From contig OV884060.1 in assembly GCA_930367215.1 (NCBI GenBank), forward strand, positions 181,981,253-182,045,252: DNA of 64,000 nucleotides, read 5' to 3'. Source of the stretch: Pollenia angustigena (Eukaryota; Arthropoda; Insecta; Diptera; Polleniidae). Under the pieces are notes generated by a model that searched no databases, was not told the origin of the DNA, and was given only the letters and a program-made list of their open reading frames with translations. A program made the translations under genes and the position numbers. Below, in pieces: positions 21,126 to 33,062 of the stretch (the first letter of the stretch is position 1; each line of letters begins with the position of its first letter).

Positions 21126-22800
21126 ATCAATGCTTTGATTAAAATTTGGGTATTCACAAGGTGTGCCATCATGCTATATTGTCATAATGTTCCAACATTT
21201 TACAATGGTTTAAAAATATTGTTGTTGCTTTGTAAGCAAAAAGTGTCTTAAATAAATAGAACTTTGCTTGCTATGTTTATTGTGCTATCGTAATTAATTC
21301 GAAGAGGCTTGCGATAAACGGCTGAGCCGAGCCGCATTAGTTTTTGTAAGCCGTCGCCGTTGATGGGAAAATTTTATCCGGCTAAAATCCGAATTTAACC
21401 TGCGGTTGGCAACTTTTGCAACAAATCACTGGCGGCATTAAATAAGTTCGGCTTGGGACTGTGCTGTTTGGTCAACAAACAAAATAAAATTTATTTCTGA
21501 TTTGCGTCTGAAAAATGGAAAATAGCCAGGAAAGATCTAATTTAATTTATTAATTCATGGACTAGGATTAAAAAATGTTTTTTTTTTGGGAAATATTAGG
21601 GTTTGTTCACAACAGTCGTATTATTTCATGTTATTATTTTAAGAATATGACTTTATGACACCTTGTTAATCCCTTAAAATATGTACAAAATGTTAACAAA
21701 ATATGTATTTTTTGCCTGTTGCTAAAAACCATTAATTTTTAACATAGGAAAAAGCGTAGGAAATTTTTTTTTTGGTTGTAAGGAATAAAATTTATTTTTT
21801 TAAAACACGTAGGGATTTTTTGAAATTTCTCCTATCATCACTGATACACACGCAGCCAGAAAGGATAGATATCTATTTTTTAGTGTTTGTGTATTAGTAC
21901 ACAACCATTGATACAGGATTGTACAGGAGAAATGTAAGTATAAGCTTCGCTTCAATCTCGCTTACGGAAAACTTGCATTTAATATGGTGAGTTCCCACTT
22001 TGTAGCAATGCATTTTTGGCACAAAAAGCGCTTTATTCAAGGCATATAAAAACTGGTGAGTGTAGCTACCTGCTTTACACACTGAATTTGTTGCTACAGT
22101 TTTTTTTTTTTTTGTCCAGTATTCTTTGTTACAAACCTGCTTCTTAGTAATGGAATAGCGTAGCACTTAAAAAAACTTGTTAAAAAACGGTTCACCTACT
22201 TAACTGCTTATTTTTATGTCTTATTGCGTATTGCATAAATGTGCACTTATTTTTTAAAATGTACGATGAGTGAGTGCTTCGAAAAATTATGACAATTTTT
22301 ATTGATAAACATTATGTAGTCTGTCTTTCGTTATACAACAGTACAAATGTTGTGCAGTGTTTTTTTTTTACATTGATGATGGATGGAATAAGCAAAAAAC
22401 TGTAGAAATGTAAATAACAGAGCCATATTTCTACCGTACAGGACACTAAAGTACAGTATATAATGTTTATTTTCGAACTTTGATGCTAAAATTTTCAACG
22501 ATTCTGATTCAGAGAAAAAAAAATTTTCGATTAACTTATCGCGATTTACACATATTTAACTTAACCCGGAAACGGACTTTGAAAACTTTTGTAGTTGAGT
22601 CTAATACCTGCATTACACACACACACTAGTGAGTACTTGTAACGTTACAAAAGCTTAAGTATTTCAAATCAACTTTAGATATATCAGATTTGAAAATTTT
22701 TGACTTAAAAAAAAATAAAAAATCACAAGTAGAATTTCAATAGTTTTCGCACTTAATCAGTATTGCAACGACACAAAGGGTCTCTTTTAAAAAAAAAAAA
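21126..22800. other. Gene-free stretch
   Basis: No supported gene. 21300-21540 is somewhat GC-richer (AACGGCTGAGCCGAGCCGC) and has ATG GAA AAT AGC CAG at about 21515, but the frame closes after ten codons. The rest is AT-rich with poly-T runs. Confidence 0.35.
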
Positions 22801-23690
22801 ACTTGAACAAATTGAAACAAAGTCTAGGTTTCAAAAATATTGCGCCAGAATTATTTAAAATTAATTTTTTTTTTTATATATTTAACTATTTTAGTAAATC
22901 ACCTTTTTTATTTTATACAATTTCCAAGTACGTTTTTAAAAAACTTTTGTCACCCACTGTTTTAATATATTTTCCGAAATTATCTCTTTCAATAATCTTT
23001 CAAAGGTTAATGGAATATTGTTTTTTATTATTTATATTACAATAAATTATTTACGAACCAATGTTTCCTTAAGATCAATAAGTTAACTCAGTTAATTAAA
23101 CTTTTAAGTGATTGTTTAAAATATTTCTTTTGTTTTGTTTTTTTTCTCTAAAATTTAATTTAGAATAGTTTTTGCTAAAGACAAATTCCCGTTTACGTTT
23201 TCGCAAAGACAACGATATGTTCTGAACGAGTATTGAAACAATATTGATTTGAAAATCTGAGCTTAAACTAGGCTAAAGCTTTTGTCTTAAGTCTAGAATC
23301 GGTTTTATTTTCTTCTTTATATTTTCTTCTTATTTTAATTCAGAAAAATAAAAATTAGTATAATATACTAAATCTTATAATAAAAAACAATAAAAACAAT
23401 GTAATTAAAAAAAACAAAAACAATGTTTTGTTTTCTCAAAAAAAAAAAAAAAATTCGCAAAAAAACCCAATAAATTATGATTTTAGGACTAAGTTATCAG
23501 TTAATTTTTATACAAAATATTTTTGGTTTAATGTTTTTTTTTTTATTTTTCTCAAGGCCTGTTCTAATTATCTGCTTCTGGAAAATTTTTCAACAAAAGT
23601 CAAAATAATTAGTAAAGAGTGTTTTTTTTAAGGAGGAGGAGGAGAACTTTGAAATAAAAAAAGAAAAATTATTTTTAAAATTGGCTTTAT
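22801..23690. other. Very AT-rich gene-free stretch
   Basis: Long A and T runs dominate. Open frames here consist of K, N, F, I and Y and are not gene-like. Confidence 0.4.
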
Positions 23691-23694
23691 TAAT

Positions 23695-23740
23695 TGGATA
23701 ATTTTATGATTTCAGGCATGTGACTGCCAAGAGTTTCTCG
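23695..23740 (-). pseudogene. Tip of a mariner-like transposase C-terminus
   Basis: Read on the minus strand GSHMPEIIKL, matching the conserved end SHMPEIIF of mariner transposases and the GGHMAEIIFK of 37808. Only a few codons survive. Confidence 0.45.
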
Positions 23741-24099
23741 CTGCCATCATAAGTGACTATAACAAGAAGTTGATCAAATTTCCTCCCGCCACCTTGCGCG
23801 TTCACCAAAATTGTTCTTCATTCCAGTGCATTATGCATAATTCATAAAAAACTGTATTAAAAAATAAATATTTTTTATGGGAGCCTCCTTAAGGAATGGA
23901 GACAGCGGGCAGATATGTCGGGGATAAAGAAACGGGGAAATTTAAAAAAGATACATATATATATATGATCAAAGTTATTTACGGGAATACAAAATTTATT
24001 ATTACGATTTTTGTGATAAATTCCCAATTTTTCATATTTGATAAATACACTGAAATTTATTGTTGAGGGAAAATTTTATTGAATTTTATACACAATCTA

Positions 24100-24182
24100 A
24101 AGTGCCGGTTCACACATGTCAAGTTTGACTCGTCAAGTCTTGAGTTTTTAGGAGAGAGGGAAAAGAGAATGCCATTTCTTTT
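24100..24182 (+). repeat. Copy of the CACACGTCAAGTTTGAC family (half)
   Basis: Inverted relative to 5890-5970; breaks off at the start of the Tc1 fragment. Confidence 0.75.
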
Positions 24183-24455
24183 CCAAAGTTTCAATGCAAT
24201 TTTCTGTCAAAAATATCTTAATCATTTTACTCTTGTGGCAAGGTGCATTGTCCTGTTGGAAAATAAATGACGGTACAATCAAGCTATCGCCAGAAGGAAA
24301 TGCGTGTTCATTTAAAATTTTCAAATATTGGTTTTAGTTTATCGAACCGTCGATGGGAGCCAAGTCTCCCAAGCCTTTATATGCTATACAGCCCCAGAAC
24401 ATGACTGTGCCACCTCCATGACTAACTTTTTCGACAACTTTTATTCGACCAATTT
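24183..24455 (-). pseudogene. Tc1-like transposase fragment
   Basis: Minus strand: KVVEKVSHGGGTVMFWGCIA, then KGLGDLAPIDGSIN, a stop, NQYLKILNEHAF, and FIFQQDNAPCHKSK. The W-G blocks and the QQDNAPCH block, which carries the second catalytic Asp, identify the DDE core of a Tc1 transposase. A TAA inside SIN*NQY and missing ends mark it as dead. Confidence 0.85.
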
Positions 24456-24509
24456 TATTTCACGGGCCCTTTATGTGCTTTTGTGGTTGTAAGGTTCTTT
24501 CGATATAGC

Positions 24510-24977
24510 AAAAAGTCGGCAAAAAAAATCGTTTAAAGAAAATATATGGAATATAAACAATTCTTGCTTTTTTGCCTGAGAGATACATATCGAGGATATG
24601 ATAATCTCCCCTCATATTCTACAAGATCATCTTTAATACGTTTGCCAACACTGAAAAGTCGCAGAGTTATGCTAAATGTCTCATTTGTAATTAACTTAAT
24701 AAATGGAAAAGTATGCTCGAATTTTTTATTAAGTAGTTTATCATTTAACATTCCACGACGTACGGTACGGTACTATAATCCCTTATTTATAAAAACTTTC
24801 CGAACTAACTATGCTATGGCAGACCCATTTAGAAAACTGTGTTGTTGCTTCAATGAAATGTTTGAATTTATTGATTTTTCTCTGGATTTAAATATTGTTA
24901 AACGTAATATTATACTTAAGTTAAGTACTCATTTGTATTAGGCTGTAAGGATTTATCCATAGACCTAATTATATATA

Positions 24978-25017
<40 letters not shown>

Positions 25018-25018
25018 A
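24510..25018 (+). mobile_element. Jockey-like LINE 3' end with AAAT tail
   Basis: The frame 24546-24941 encodes 131 residues resembling the C-terminus of non-LTR reverse transcriptase proteins: FLLFCLRDTYRGYDNLPSYS, LIRLPTLKSRR, and NIPRRTVRYYNPLFIKTFRT. It ends at TAG, followed by a short 3' UTR and an (AAAT)n tail at 24978-25018. This is a 5'-truncated insertion, typical of target-primed reverse transcription; the catalytic RT motifs are missing. Confidence 0.8.
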
Positions 25019-25489
25019 GATTTTAAGGCGCTAAATTCGAATCGCGTTTTCAGTTTTTTCCATCACGTGTAGTTTCTTTTGTGGTCTCGAGTCTAGACTA
25101 ATATTTCGTCAAAAAAAAAAGGGGGGCATGTCAAATATATTTCATCATTGTCCGATTTTGATCAAAGCACTTACAAATGATTAGGAATAATTAAATTGAA
25201 AACAAAAATGTATCGCCACTAACTTCTGAATAACTCCGAAGCAGTTGAAAAACTAGACGTGACTTAATTAATCTGTGAACAGATTTCGATTCATCACGCT
25301 AAAGCCTATTAGAATAAGAAAATAAAAATTGCTGTTTCTTGGTTTTGTTTATTTCCGACTAGTGTAACTAACATAGTCATTGAACCAAAACTGTTTTAAA
25401 TTACAGAGCAAAATTGAGTTTGTCGAATTGAACCATGATTTTAAAAATAAATTTTAACAATCTGGCAAGCATTGTACTGGCGTAAAAGT

Positions 25490-25863
25490 ACCCTGCAAAT
25501 AAAATTGGACCGCCTGATCCATTTTGATAAAATGAACTACTCCATGGACTGGTCCGTTGTAATGCAAGCATGGACAATGTCATTGTTAAAAAGTGTTTAT
25601 AGTGAGACGACATGTCTTCGTTTTAACGATATACTTTCGTTTTTAAACGACTTCAAAACTAATCCCCCTGAGTATACCATGGATAAGTTTTAAAAATACT
25701 CCTTAGTGGTCCAAAGGTGAGTTATATGGTCCTGTCCTGGGGCAACGTAATGTTAAATAGACCATGTTTTTTCCATACGTTTGGGTTACTTTTGGACTAG
25801 TCCTGGTCCCTTGTGGGCTACTCTTTACACGCGTGTTTGAAATGGTCATATTATTTGCAGGGT
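25490..25863. mobile_element. CCCTGCAAATAATA MITE, copy B (full length)
   Basis: Both termini are intact (CCCTGCAAATAAAATTG at the left, ATATTATTTGCAGGG at the right), flanked by TA on both sides. Interior includes ACATGTCTTCGTTTTAACGA and TTGGACTAGTCCTGGTCCC. Copies at 20800, 28150 and 32745. Confidence 0.9.
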
Positions 25864-27295
25864 ATGTCTATTCATGACGAATTGCCGAACCAAGCCAACC
25901 GCAAAACATTTGCGAACACTCAAATCAGTTGTCACAGAAGACAGTGATGCCAATTTTATGTTCTATGCGTCTTTAAAAATCACCCTTTATATACGTATAA
26001 AAAAACAAGTATTATTTTGCAAGAGTTTAGAACATACGTAAATGTTTAAAATTCGACAAGAAAATATTTTTCTTTTCGTTGGCAAAAATAATTTAAAGAA
26101 ATTACGTTATTCGTAATTATTTGGACTTTTACATTTTATATTTTGATTATTGATTATGGAAATATCATAAATACACTCCCATTTTGTTTTACATTTTACT
26201 ATAAAAATCTTTTAAAGTTGTTAAAGCACGATTTTGAGTTCTGAACTTTTTCCTTATCAGTGTTCTAAAGTAAAATAAACAAAAATCATTTGAAAAGTGT
26301 GTGATATTGTTTTCTTTATATTTACAACGCAATTGTGTTGGTATATTTCCTTTGATTTTGTTTTGATGTGATCACTTATTGTTTTTATTAATTGAATTAA
26401 CTTTTTTTGGATTATCTATGTTTTTAACACGCGATAGATTGATTATTGATTGGGATTTATATAATAGTTTATAAATTTTCTTTCTATTTTTAAATCAGAG
26501 ATTTGTACAAGTAAGAATTTTTGCTATAATGGAAAAGAACTGGCATGTTCTATAAATCAAAATCAAGTGGATTTAAAATCGACCAAATTTTGACACCGAG
26601 CCTGTAAAGAAATTAATTAAAATATTCTTTTTTATATAGTTTATACATTAAGTACCAATTATCTTTACAAAACAACTCTTTAAAATGAGAAAAACTACCG
26701 TCATTTTGTAAATAATTAAAATTTAAACCTCATTCCACTTCATTTCGATTTCTAGAACATGCCCGATAACTTTAGAAAACTTTTCTACCTAGAAGAAAGT
26801 TGCTATAAAGTTTTTTATTTCTAAATAAAATTTTTGGCTTACTATATATTTAGATTTATATTGTATCATTCAAATTTGAAGCCTAATAGGAAGGCGAAAA
26901 CTAAAATTCACTCCAGAGCGTTATGGTCGCCACCAGTAATAAATGGCAGTTTTAAAAAGTATTCGACTAGTAATTCGTCTGGGTTTTAACTGCCAGTCTA
27001 CAACTGACATGAAATGCTTAACATTAACAGTAATATGATGTTAGTGTTAAGCATAGACTTATAATGTTAAAGGTTTTCTTATGTTTTAACACAGTTGTTA
27101 ATGAAAATGTTTTAACAACGCTTTTATAACATCGTGGTGTAACAGCAAATCATGTCTGTTGTAGGCGTGGAGTTAGGTACAACGGTAAGTCACATCGATC
27201 TATTTATGGTAATCTAACAGACATACATATTTAAAAAAGTGAGGTTAAAAACTATTTGATATGGTTAATGTTGAAAACCGCAAAAATTTAAACTC
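25864..27295. other. Gene-free stretch
   Basis: 25940-25985 resembles the 5' end of the mariner-like remnant at 38190-38235 (CAGTGATGCCAA then CACCCTTTATA). 27012-27052 is a short TGCTTAACA hairpin, and 27085-27145 is repeated inverted at 47452-47516. No gene. Confidence 0.45.
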
Positions 27296-27568
27296 CCCAG
27301 TAAAAACTTCGCCTACTTTTTCAAAATAAATACCTTCTTTAACTCATTATTTTGTAGCTTTGTTCTATAACTACATCTATAACAACTTCTATAACTACTT
27401 TTTTCTGGATGTATGCAGGTAAAATAAATAATGACTTACTTTTTAATGCGTTCATTTTGGGACATGTCTTGTTAAATTCATCGGTTCTTTCAGTAGAATT
27501 GTAAGTAGTGCCTTCATGTTTTTCTGATTACTCAACACATTATTTTGTAGGCGAAGTTTTTACTGGGT
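27296..27568. mobile_element. MITE of 273 bp, ends CCCAGTAAAAACTTCGCC
   Basis: CCCAGTAAAAACTTCGCCTA and its complement ending 27568 form perfect 21-base arms. Internal text is AT-rich with repeats of TCTATAACTAC. Confidence 0.85.
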
Positions 27569-28056
27569 CGCTACAGTTACATATTGAACGCAAAGTCATT
27601 AGACCAGGCGAAATGAAACGCAAAGCGAACGAAAGGCAGACAAACAAAGACGGACAACCATAAGAAATAACGACAATGACGGACGAGCATCTTCCCCGCT
27701 TATAACAGTTTAACGGATGACGTCGATTATAATGTGCTTTAAAGCTCCTCCGGGCGGCTTGTAGGAATCATCTTAAGCGGATCATACACTTGCAATATAA
27801 TTGCTAAATTTTTTCGTATTGCACAATTATATCGCCAATGAGTATGTGATATTCGAAGGTGACACAATACATAAGCAACAATAAAAAGATATTTGATTTT
27901 TATTGCACACAGAAAAAAGCGTATTATACTGTGAAATGTGTTGGCAACATTATACAATGCTCACTACCAACTAGCCTACTCCTTCCCACCTTTACGTCAA
28001 GTTTTTTGCCAACTTAATTTTACATTTCTTTGTTTCAGTGTTTGAAAAATTCAACC

Positions 28057-28147
28057 ATGGAGAGGTTCACAACTGAGCAGCGCGTTAAGATTGTTGAAGC
28101 CTTTTACGAAAATGAGCGTTTAAATCAAAATGCATTTCCTGCACTTC
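28057..28147 (+). pseudogene. mariner-like transposase N-terminus, truncated
   Basis: ATG at 28057 starts MERFTTEQRVKIVEAFYENE followed by RLNQNAFPALH. The 28000-28056 leader matches 13145-13201. The reading ends at 28147, where a CCCTGCAAATAATA MITE begins. Confidence 0.75.
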
Positions 28148-28149
28148 AT

Positions 28150-28402
28150 CTTCACTGGTCTAATGTAATGCAAGTATGGACCATGTCATTTTTTAAAAGA
28201 GTTTGTAGTGAAACGACAAGTTTTCGTTTTTAAACGATGTAATGCAAAGCTGGGTTATATGGTCCAGCCCTAGGACATCGTAATGTTAAATATATGTACC
28301 ATGTTTTCCATACATTTGGGTTACCATTGGACTAGTCCTAGTGCCTTTATGGGCTACATTTTATGTACATGCGTGTATGGACTAGTCGCATTATTTGCAG
28401 GG
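28150..28402. mobile_element. CCCTGCAAATAATA MITE, copy C (left end lost)
   Basis: Matches copy B from AATGCAAGTATGGACCATGT onward; right end ATTATTTGCAGGG. It directly joins the transposase fragment on its left and the TGTACAGACC MITE on its right. Confidence 0.85.
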
Positions 28403-28409
28403 TTCACCT

Positions 28410-28597
28410 TAAGTGGTCTGTACACGGTCAAAATGCTTGACGTAAGGGCGAATTCACTCGTGTACGTGTGCTGGACGTCATATCAAAATTTTTCGATTTT
28501 CCATCCAGAATCGTCGGTGCCACACATACAAACACATTTTCGCTAATACTACCATAGAGCTTGATGAGAAATGCTTGACCGTGTACAGACCCCTTTG
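28410..28597. mobile_element. TGTACAGACC MITE, full copy
   Basis: AAGTGGTCTGTACACGGTCA at 28410 pairs with TTGACCGTGTACAGACCCCT near 28596. Interior (CGAATTCACTCGTGTACGTG, TTCCATCCAGAATCG) is shared with 49842-50038. Confidence 0.85.
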
Positions 28598-28611
28598 AAA
28601 AAGGATGACGC

Positions 28612-28772
28612 TCTTAAAGGGGTATGTCTATACACGGTCAAAACGCTTGGTCAGCAGGCGAATTCACTCGTGTGCGTGTGCTGGACGTAATATTCGCCGT
28701 CATATTTCACTCATACTATCGCAATGCTTGATGAGTATTTTAATCAAATATATTTGGGCCTTCAGAGCAGCC
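28612..28772. mobile_element. TGTACAGACC MITE, partial copy
   Basis: Begins AAAGGGGTATGTCTATACAC, then GGTCAAAACGC; ends near TATATTTGGGCCTTCAG with the alternative AGGCCC terminus seen at 18724. Central part deleted. Confidence 0.7.
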
Positions 28773-29164
28773 TGGTTGTATCAAGCTTACATTCTGGTCT
28801 AACATCAATGTTTTTTCACCAAGGGTTGATTCTCTAGTACATTTATAAAAAAAAGTAATGATCACATTTAACAAACATTATTTTTATACCCTTCACCGAA
28901 GGTAAAAGGGTATACATATATAACTTTATCATTTCGTTTTTAACTGCCTATACTAAAAGAAAACAAACAAACAAACAAACAAACAAACGAAAACACATAC
29001 ATGGTACAACCATTTTGGTAAATAAAGGCCCCTATTATTATTTGTATTATGGTTTACAACTTTGCTATATTGCGGTGAACAAAAATATCAAAAATAATTA
29101 CAACTCAACTGTTGCACCGTTAAACGGGCCATATTTCGTTTTAATGATATTCAAACAACGTTCC

Positions 29165-29235
29165 TTCATGGTTCAGTTGTCTAGGGGGCTTGTTAAGGTA
29201 AGAAACTGTGAGTCCACTGGTTCGAATCTTGGTTT
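29165..29235 (+). repeat. tRNA-like SINE head candidate
   Basis: GGTTCGAATC at 29219-29228 is a perfect pol III B box; TTGTCTAGGGGGC about 40 bases upstream is A-box-like; TTTTTC follows at 29233. The arms do not fold into a full cloverleaf, so it is not a functional tRNA. Confidence 0.4.
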
Positions 29236-29288
29236 TTCAAAAAGAAAACTTTTTTTTAATTTTTTTATGTTCTAAAAACGATTTAAAA

Positions 29289-29968
29289 CAAGTAAGAAAG
29301 TATAGTCGGTCAAGCCCGACCATATGATACCCTACACCACATTATTTAAAAACACATCATGGTTATGTGTCCATATAAATATAGATTTATCTATGTTTAT
29401 AAACTTCATGAAAATCGGTTTGAAAGATTGTGAGAGGCAGAAATTGCCCCCTGCCTCCCCTTGTGGTCTTTTTTTTTAAAAACTGTATAGCTAATGTGTC
29501 CCTATGGATATGGATCTATCTATGTTTTAAGTTTCATTAAAATCGGTTTGAGAGGCAGAAATTGCCCCTATCTCCCCTCGTGGTCCTATTTTTTAAAAAT
29601 GCATACATTTTTTGTCTATATAGATAAGGTTCTTTCTATGTTTTAAGTTTAATTGAAATCGGTTTGATAGTTTCTGAGAGGAAGAAATTCCCCCTATCTT
29701 CCCTCGTGGTCCTACGATTCGGCCCATTTTCAATAGGCTTGGTCCTTGTGCCAATAAGAACCTATGACCCAAATTTCATCAAATTATCTCTAAAATTTGC
29801 GCACAAGGTTACATGGACAGCCAGCCAGCCAGCCGAACGGACATCGTTAGTTCGACTCAGAAAGTGATTCTTAGACGATCGGTATACTTTAAGGTGGGTC
29901 TAGGACCAATATTTTAAAGCGTTACACACATCAGCACAAATGCATAATGAGGGTATGGGTATAAAAAA
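29289..29968 (+). repeat. AGTAAGAAAGTATAGTCGG family, copy 1
   Basis: Starts AAGTAAGAAAGTATAGTCGG, then TCAAGCCCGACC and GATACCCTACACC; contains 115-base tandem units, a CCAG run at 29820-29832 and a GGTATACTTTAAGGTGGGTC block. Same architecture at 34617-35331. Confidence 0.9.
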
Positions 29969-30150
29969 TATTAACCAGTTTTCGCTTTTTAAATTTAATT
30001 TAAAATTAAGTTTTTAGTATTGTAAATATGTATGTATCTACATGTAAAATTATTTAGTTTTTGTCTAGTTGCTCTGTATTCTACTCGCATAATGGTGAAG
30101 GGTATATAAGATTCGGCACAGCCGAATATAGCACTCTTACTTGTTATTTA

Positions 30151-32031
30151 ACATTTTATTAAACATTTGTTGATGCTAGATCAAATAGTATTTAACATTT
30201 TATTAAAAACATAACTGAAATTCAGCTCATAGAATAAATTCGAAAAATGAGAAAACATTATTCTATTACTTTTTTGGAATTAAAGATTTGTAAATCAGCG
30301 AAAATTATTAAAACGAAAGTTAATTTTTTTTTAATTTTTCGTCAAATATTTGTTAAATGTTAACCAACCTTTAGTAGAAACCCCATTTGAAAGAGGTTCG
30401 GCTGTTATACATATATTTTTCACTGGCTCGGTAAAGTTACTGGTAAAGTTATATACCGCTGGCTACATTAATTTAAATAATTTATTAGAATCGATTTTAA
30501 ATTTAATTCCTTTAATTCATCTTCATCGTTTATAAAAGAAATCCGTTTTTCAAGGTTTAATATTTTTAAAAATGATATGCAACACTAAAATTAATCTTTT
30601 AAAACACTCACCATTTTGTAAAAATTTAATTGTTGTTTTCCGTGACAGCTTTGAAATTAGCAAGTAAAAGAAAATATTTAAAGTGGCCGGTGATAATGAT
30701 GATGGGGGTTTTCAAAGTTGTAAATGTGCTTTAATTTTTAGTGTTTCGTCTTTTTCTCTTTTGGATTTTCTTTTTTACCTATTAAAAAAAAAGTTTGTGA
30801 GATAAAATGTTAGTAAATGGCTTTGAAAATATTTGTTAAAAAAAAGGAAAACTTGAAATAAGTTTTTAAAGCAGTAATTTATGTACATATTTTAATGTTT
30901 TAATTATGTATCACACATAAATCTTACTACAATAAATAAATATCTATTTACCTTTATTTTTGTTTTGGCGCAGTGTAAGTTTTAAATTATTGTTAGTAAA
31001 ATCACAACAAAAATACATATATATTTGTAGTTGTTGGTAGCTTCTTTAGGTTGGTTTGATTTGGTTTGTTTGTTGGTAGTTTGTTTGGTATCTAGATGGA
31101 GTGGTGATGATAGCGGTTGGTTCGTTGGTTCGTTGGAATTTAATGTCTTCTTGCTTGTGTTGTTTACTTCACAAAGTCTTTCACCAATTTGTGGAATTTG
31201 TGAAATGCGCTTCTGTTTTTGTCTCATTATGCGGGTTTGAGATTTTTTCAGTTTCAACTCAATATTCAGTCAAGTCATTATCTTAACGATTATACGGAGT
31301 GAGTAAGTAAGTTATCTTACTATGTACTTCTTTTTGTTAAATTCGTTTTTTGTTGTTTGATATTTATTGCCTGTTGGATGGATCTTTTATCAACAAACAA
31401 CAAAAATATCATCGTGAAAATTTTGTATTGTTTATTATATTTGCTATGGAGGTGTTGCTTGCATGCTCCACAGCTGGAAATGGTACAAACATTTATATCG
31501 CCATAAGGTTTTAAAATGAGCCCTGAGTTACAAAAAAATCAAAACCGACTTTTTGATAGATTACGATGCACCGTATCAAAATTCATGTTTCTTGAAAATT
31601 TTACACTCCTACAAATAAAAATAACATTCTTATCAAGAAAATTGTTAGTGCAAACCTCTTTTGATAAATAATAAATAAAAAACACAATTAAAGAAAGTTT
31701 TGTATTTTTATTTTTATTTATCAACAGTTAGTTTTCCTTTGTTGCGTTTTAATATGAGATTATCATCTGTTTTGTTTTATATATGTATTATATTTTCTAA
31801 AAAAAAATTTTGGTTTTTTTTCAATGAAGATATTTTTTGCTTCTCCTGCATAATAAGATCAATGAAACTTAGGTCTTTTTTGAAATTATATGACGATATG
31901 TACACATAAGTTCACAGAGAAAACAGATTCGTGATCACAACCGAATTTGGCGCCAATCGAATTTTGTCGGTTGCATGTACTATCACACAATTCGGTTACA
32001 ATTACTGAAAATTTCGTTGCTTAGCATAATA
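30151..32031. other. Gene-free stretch
   Basis: 30195-30250 is a fragment of the CTTCGGAAGG family (GCTCATAGAATAAATTCG). 31020-31140 is a G/T-rich run of GGTTGGTT/GTTTG. Open frames on both strands there are low complexity. No gene or RNA is supported. Confidence 0.4.
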
Positions 32032-32547
32032 CAGTAGAATCCCGATAATTCGTAATCGCAAGGGACCGGCCATTTCTTACGAATTATAGGGGTTTTCGAT
32101 TTAACGGGGTTAAAATAAAATAAATACGAATAAACGGGGTTTTTCAATTTATTTACTAAAACGATAAAAAAAACATAAAAAACAATTGTTAAAAATAAAA
32201 TATATAAAAATTATACATAAAAATTATGCATGTAACAAACTGATCTTAAGAAAATAAATCCACACACAAGCAAAAACCCACACAAAAATAAAAAAATGGT
32301 AAGCAAAAAAGCATTCTTTCCATGTTTTTGTTGTTTTTGTTACGAATTATAAGTGGTAGTTAGCAAACAATTACGATTTATAAGAGGTAAAGAAGATTTT
32401 ATTTGAAAAAAAAATTACGAATTATCGAGGGGACCAAAATGTATGGAAATTTTACGAATTATCGAGATTTTTTCAAGGGACCGACAGTTTATTACGAATT
32501 ATCGGGAATTACGATTTATCGGGGTACGAATTAGCGGGATTTGACTG
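32032..32547. mobile_element. pogo/Tigger-like MITE of 516 bp
   Basis: CAGTAGAATCCCGATAATTC at the left and CAGTCAAATCCCGCTAATTC read inward from the right; both flanks are TA. CAGT ends, a TA target duplication and internal ACGAATTAT repeats fit pogo-type nonautonomous elements. No transposase. Confidence 0.85.
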
Positions 32548-32744
32548 TATTTTTGATAGCAACATTTGAATTTTAGTACACTATCAGTCATAACAACAGA
32601 TATTGTTAGTTGTTAGTATGATTATTAGAAACCAAATTGTGCTTATACCCGAATAAATGATAGGTGCAACCGAATTAACACATAATTGGTGTTCATAACA
32701 AGAGATTTGATTGTCGTTATCAATATATTTTTTTTAACCGGTCA

Positions 32745-33062
32745 AATGAAGCCCATAAGGGGCAAGGACTTGTCCAAAGGTAATCTCAATGAATGGAAAA
32801 AATTGGTTATTTTACAGTACGATGTCCTAGGGCAGGACCATATAACCCAGCTTGCATTACAAAGGGGAAGTCTTAAAACTACTCCATGGTATACTCCAGA
32901 GGATTAGCTTTGAATTCGTTTCAAAACGAAAACATGTCGTTAAAAAACAAAGACATGTCGTTTCACTGCAAACTTTTTTAATAATGACATGGTCCATACT
33001 TGCACTACATTAGACCAGTCCAGGATCAAAATGGATCAAGAAGTCCAATATAATTTGCAGGG
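32745..33062. mobile_element. CCCTGCAAATAATA MITE, copy D
   Basis: Orientation as copy A: GACTTGTCCAAAGGTAATCT, GATGTCCTAGGGCAGGACCA, and right end ATAATTTGCAGGG followed by TA. Left end missing. Confidence 0.85.

Larger units (their letters stand above)
28886..30150. repeat. Composite repeat bounded by TATACCCTTCACC ends
   Basis: The left end (TTTTATACCCTTCACCGAAG) and right end (GGTGAAGGGTATATAAGATT then TCGGCACAGCCGAA at 30113) enclose an (AAAC)n run at 28963-28990, a tRNA-like unit at 29165-29235 and a 680-base repeat at 29289-29968. Frames within it are not genes. Confidence 0.6.

Noticed and set aside
21300..21560. Possible first exon starting MENSQERSNL
   Set aside because: The frame stops after ten codons with no evident donor-acceptor continuation; GC content alone is not enough.
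22803..23631. Frames rich in F, K, N and I
   Set aside because: They follow poly-A/T runs and lack normal codon use.
30982..31257. 91-codon minus-strand frame with a hydrophobic tail
   Set aside because: It is a low-complexity K/N/T/Q stretch over a GGTTGGTT-rich run; no start context, splice or family support.
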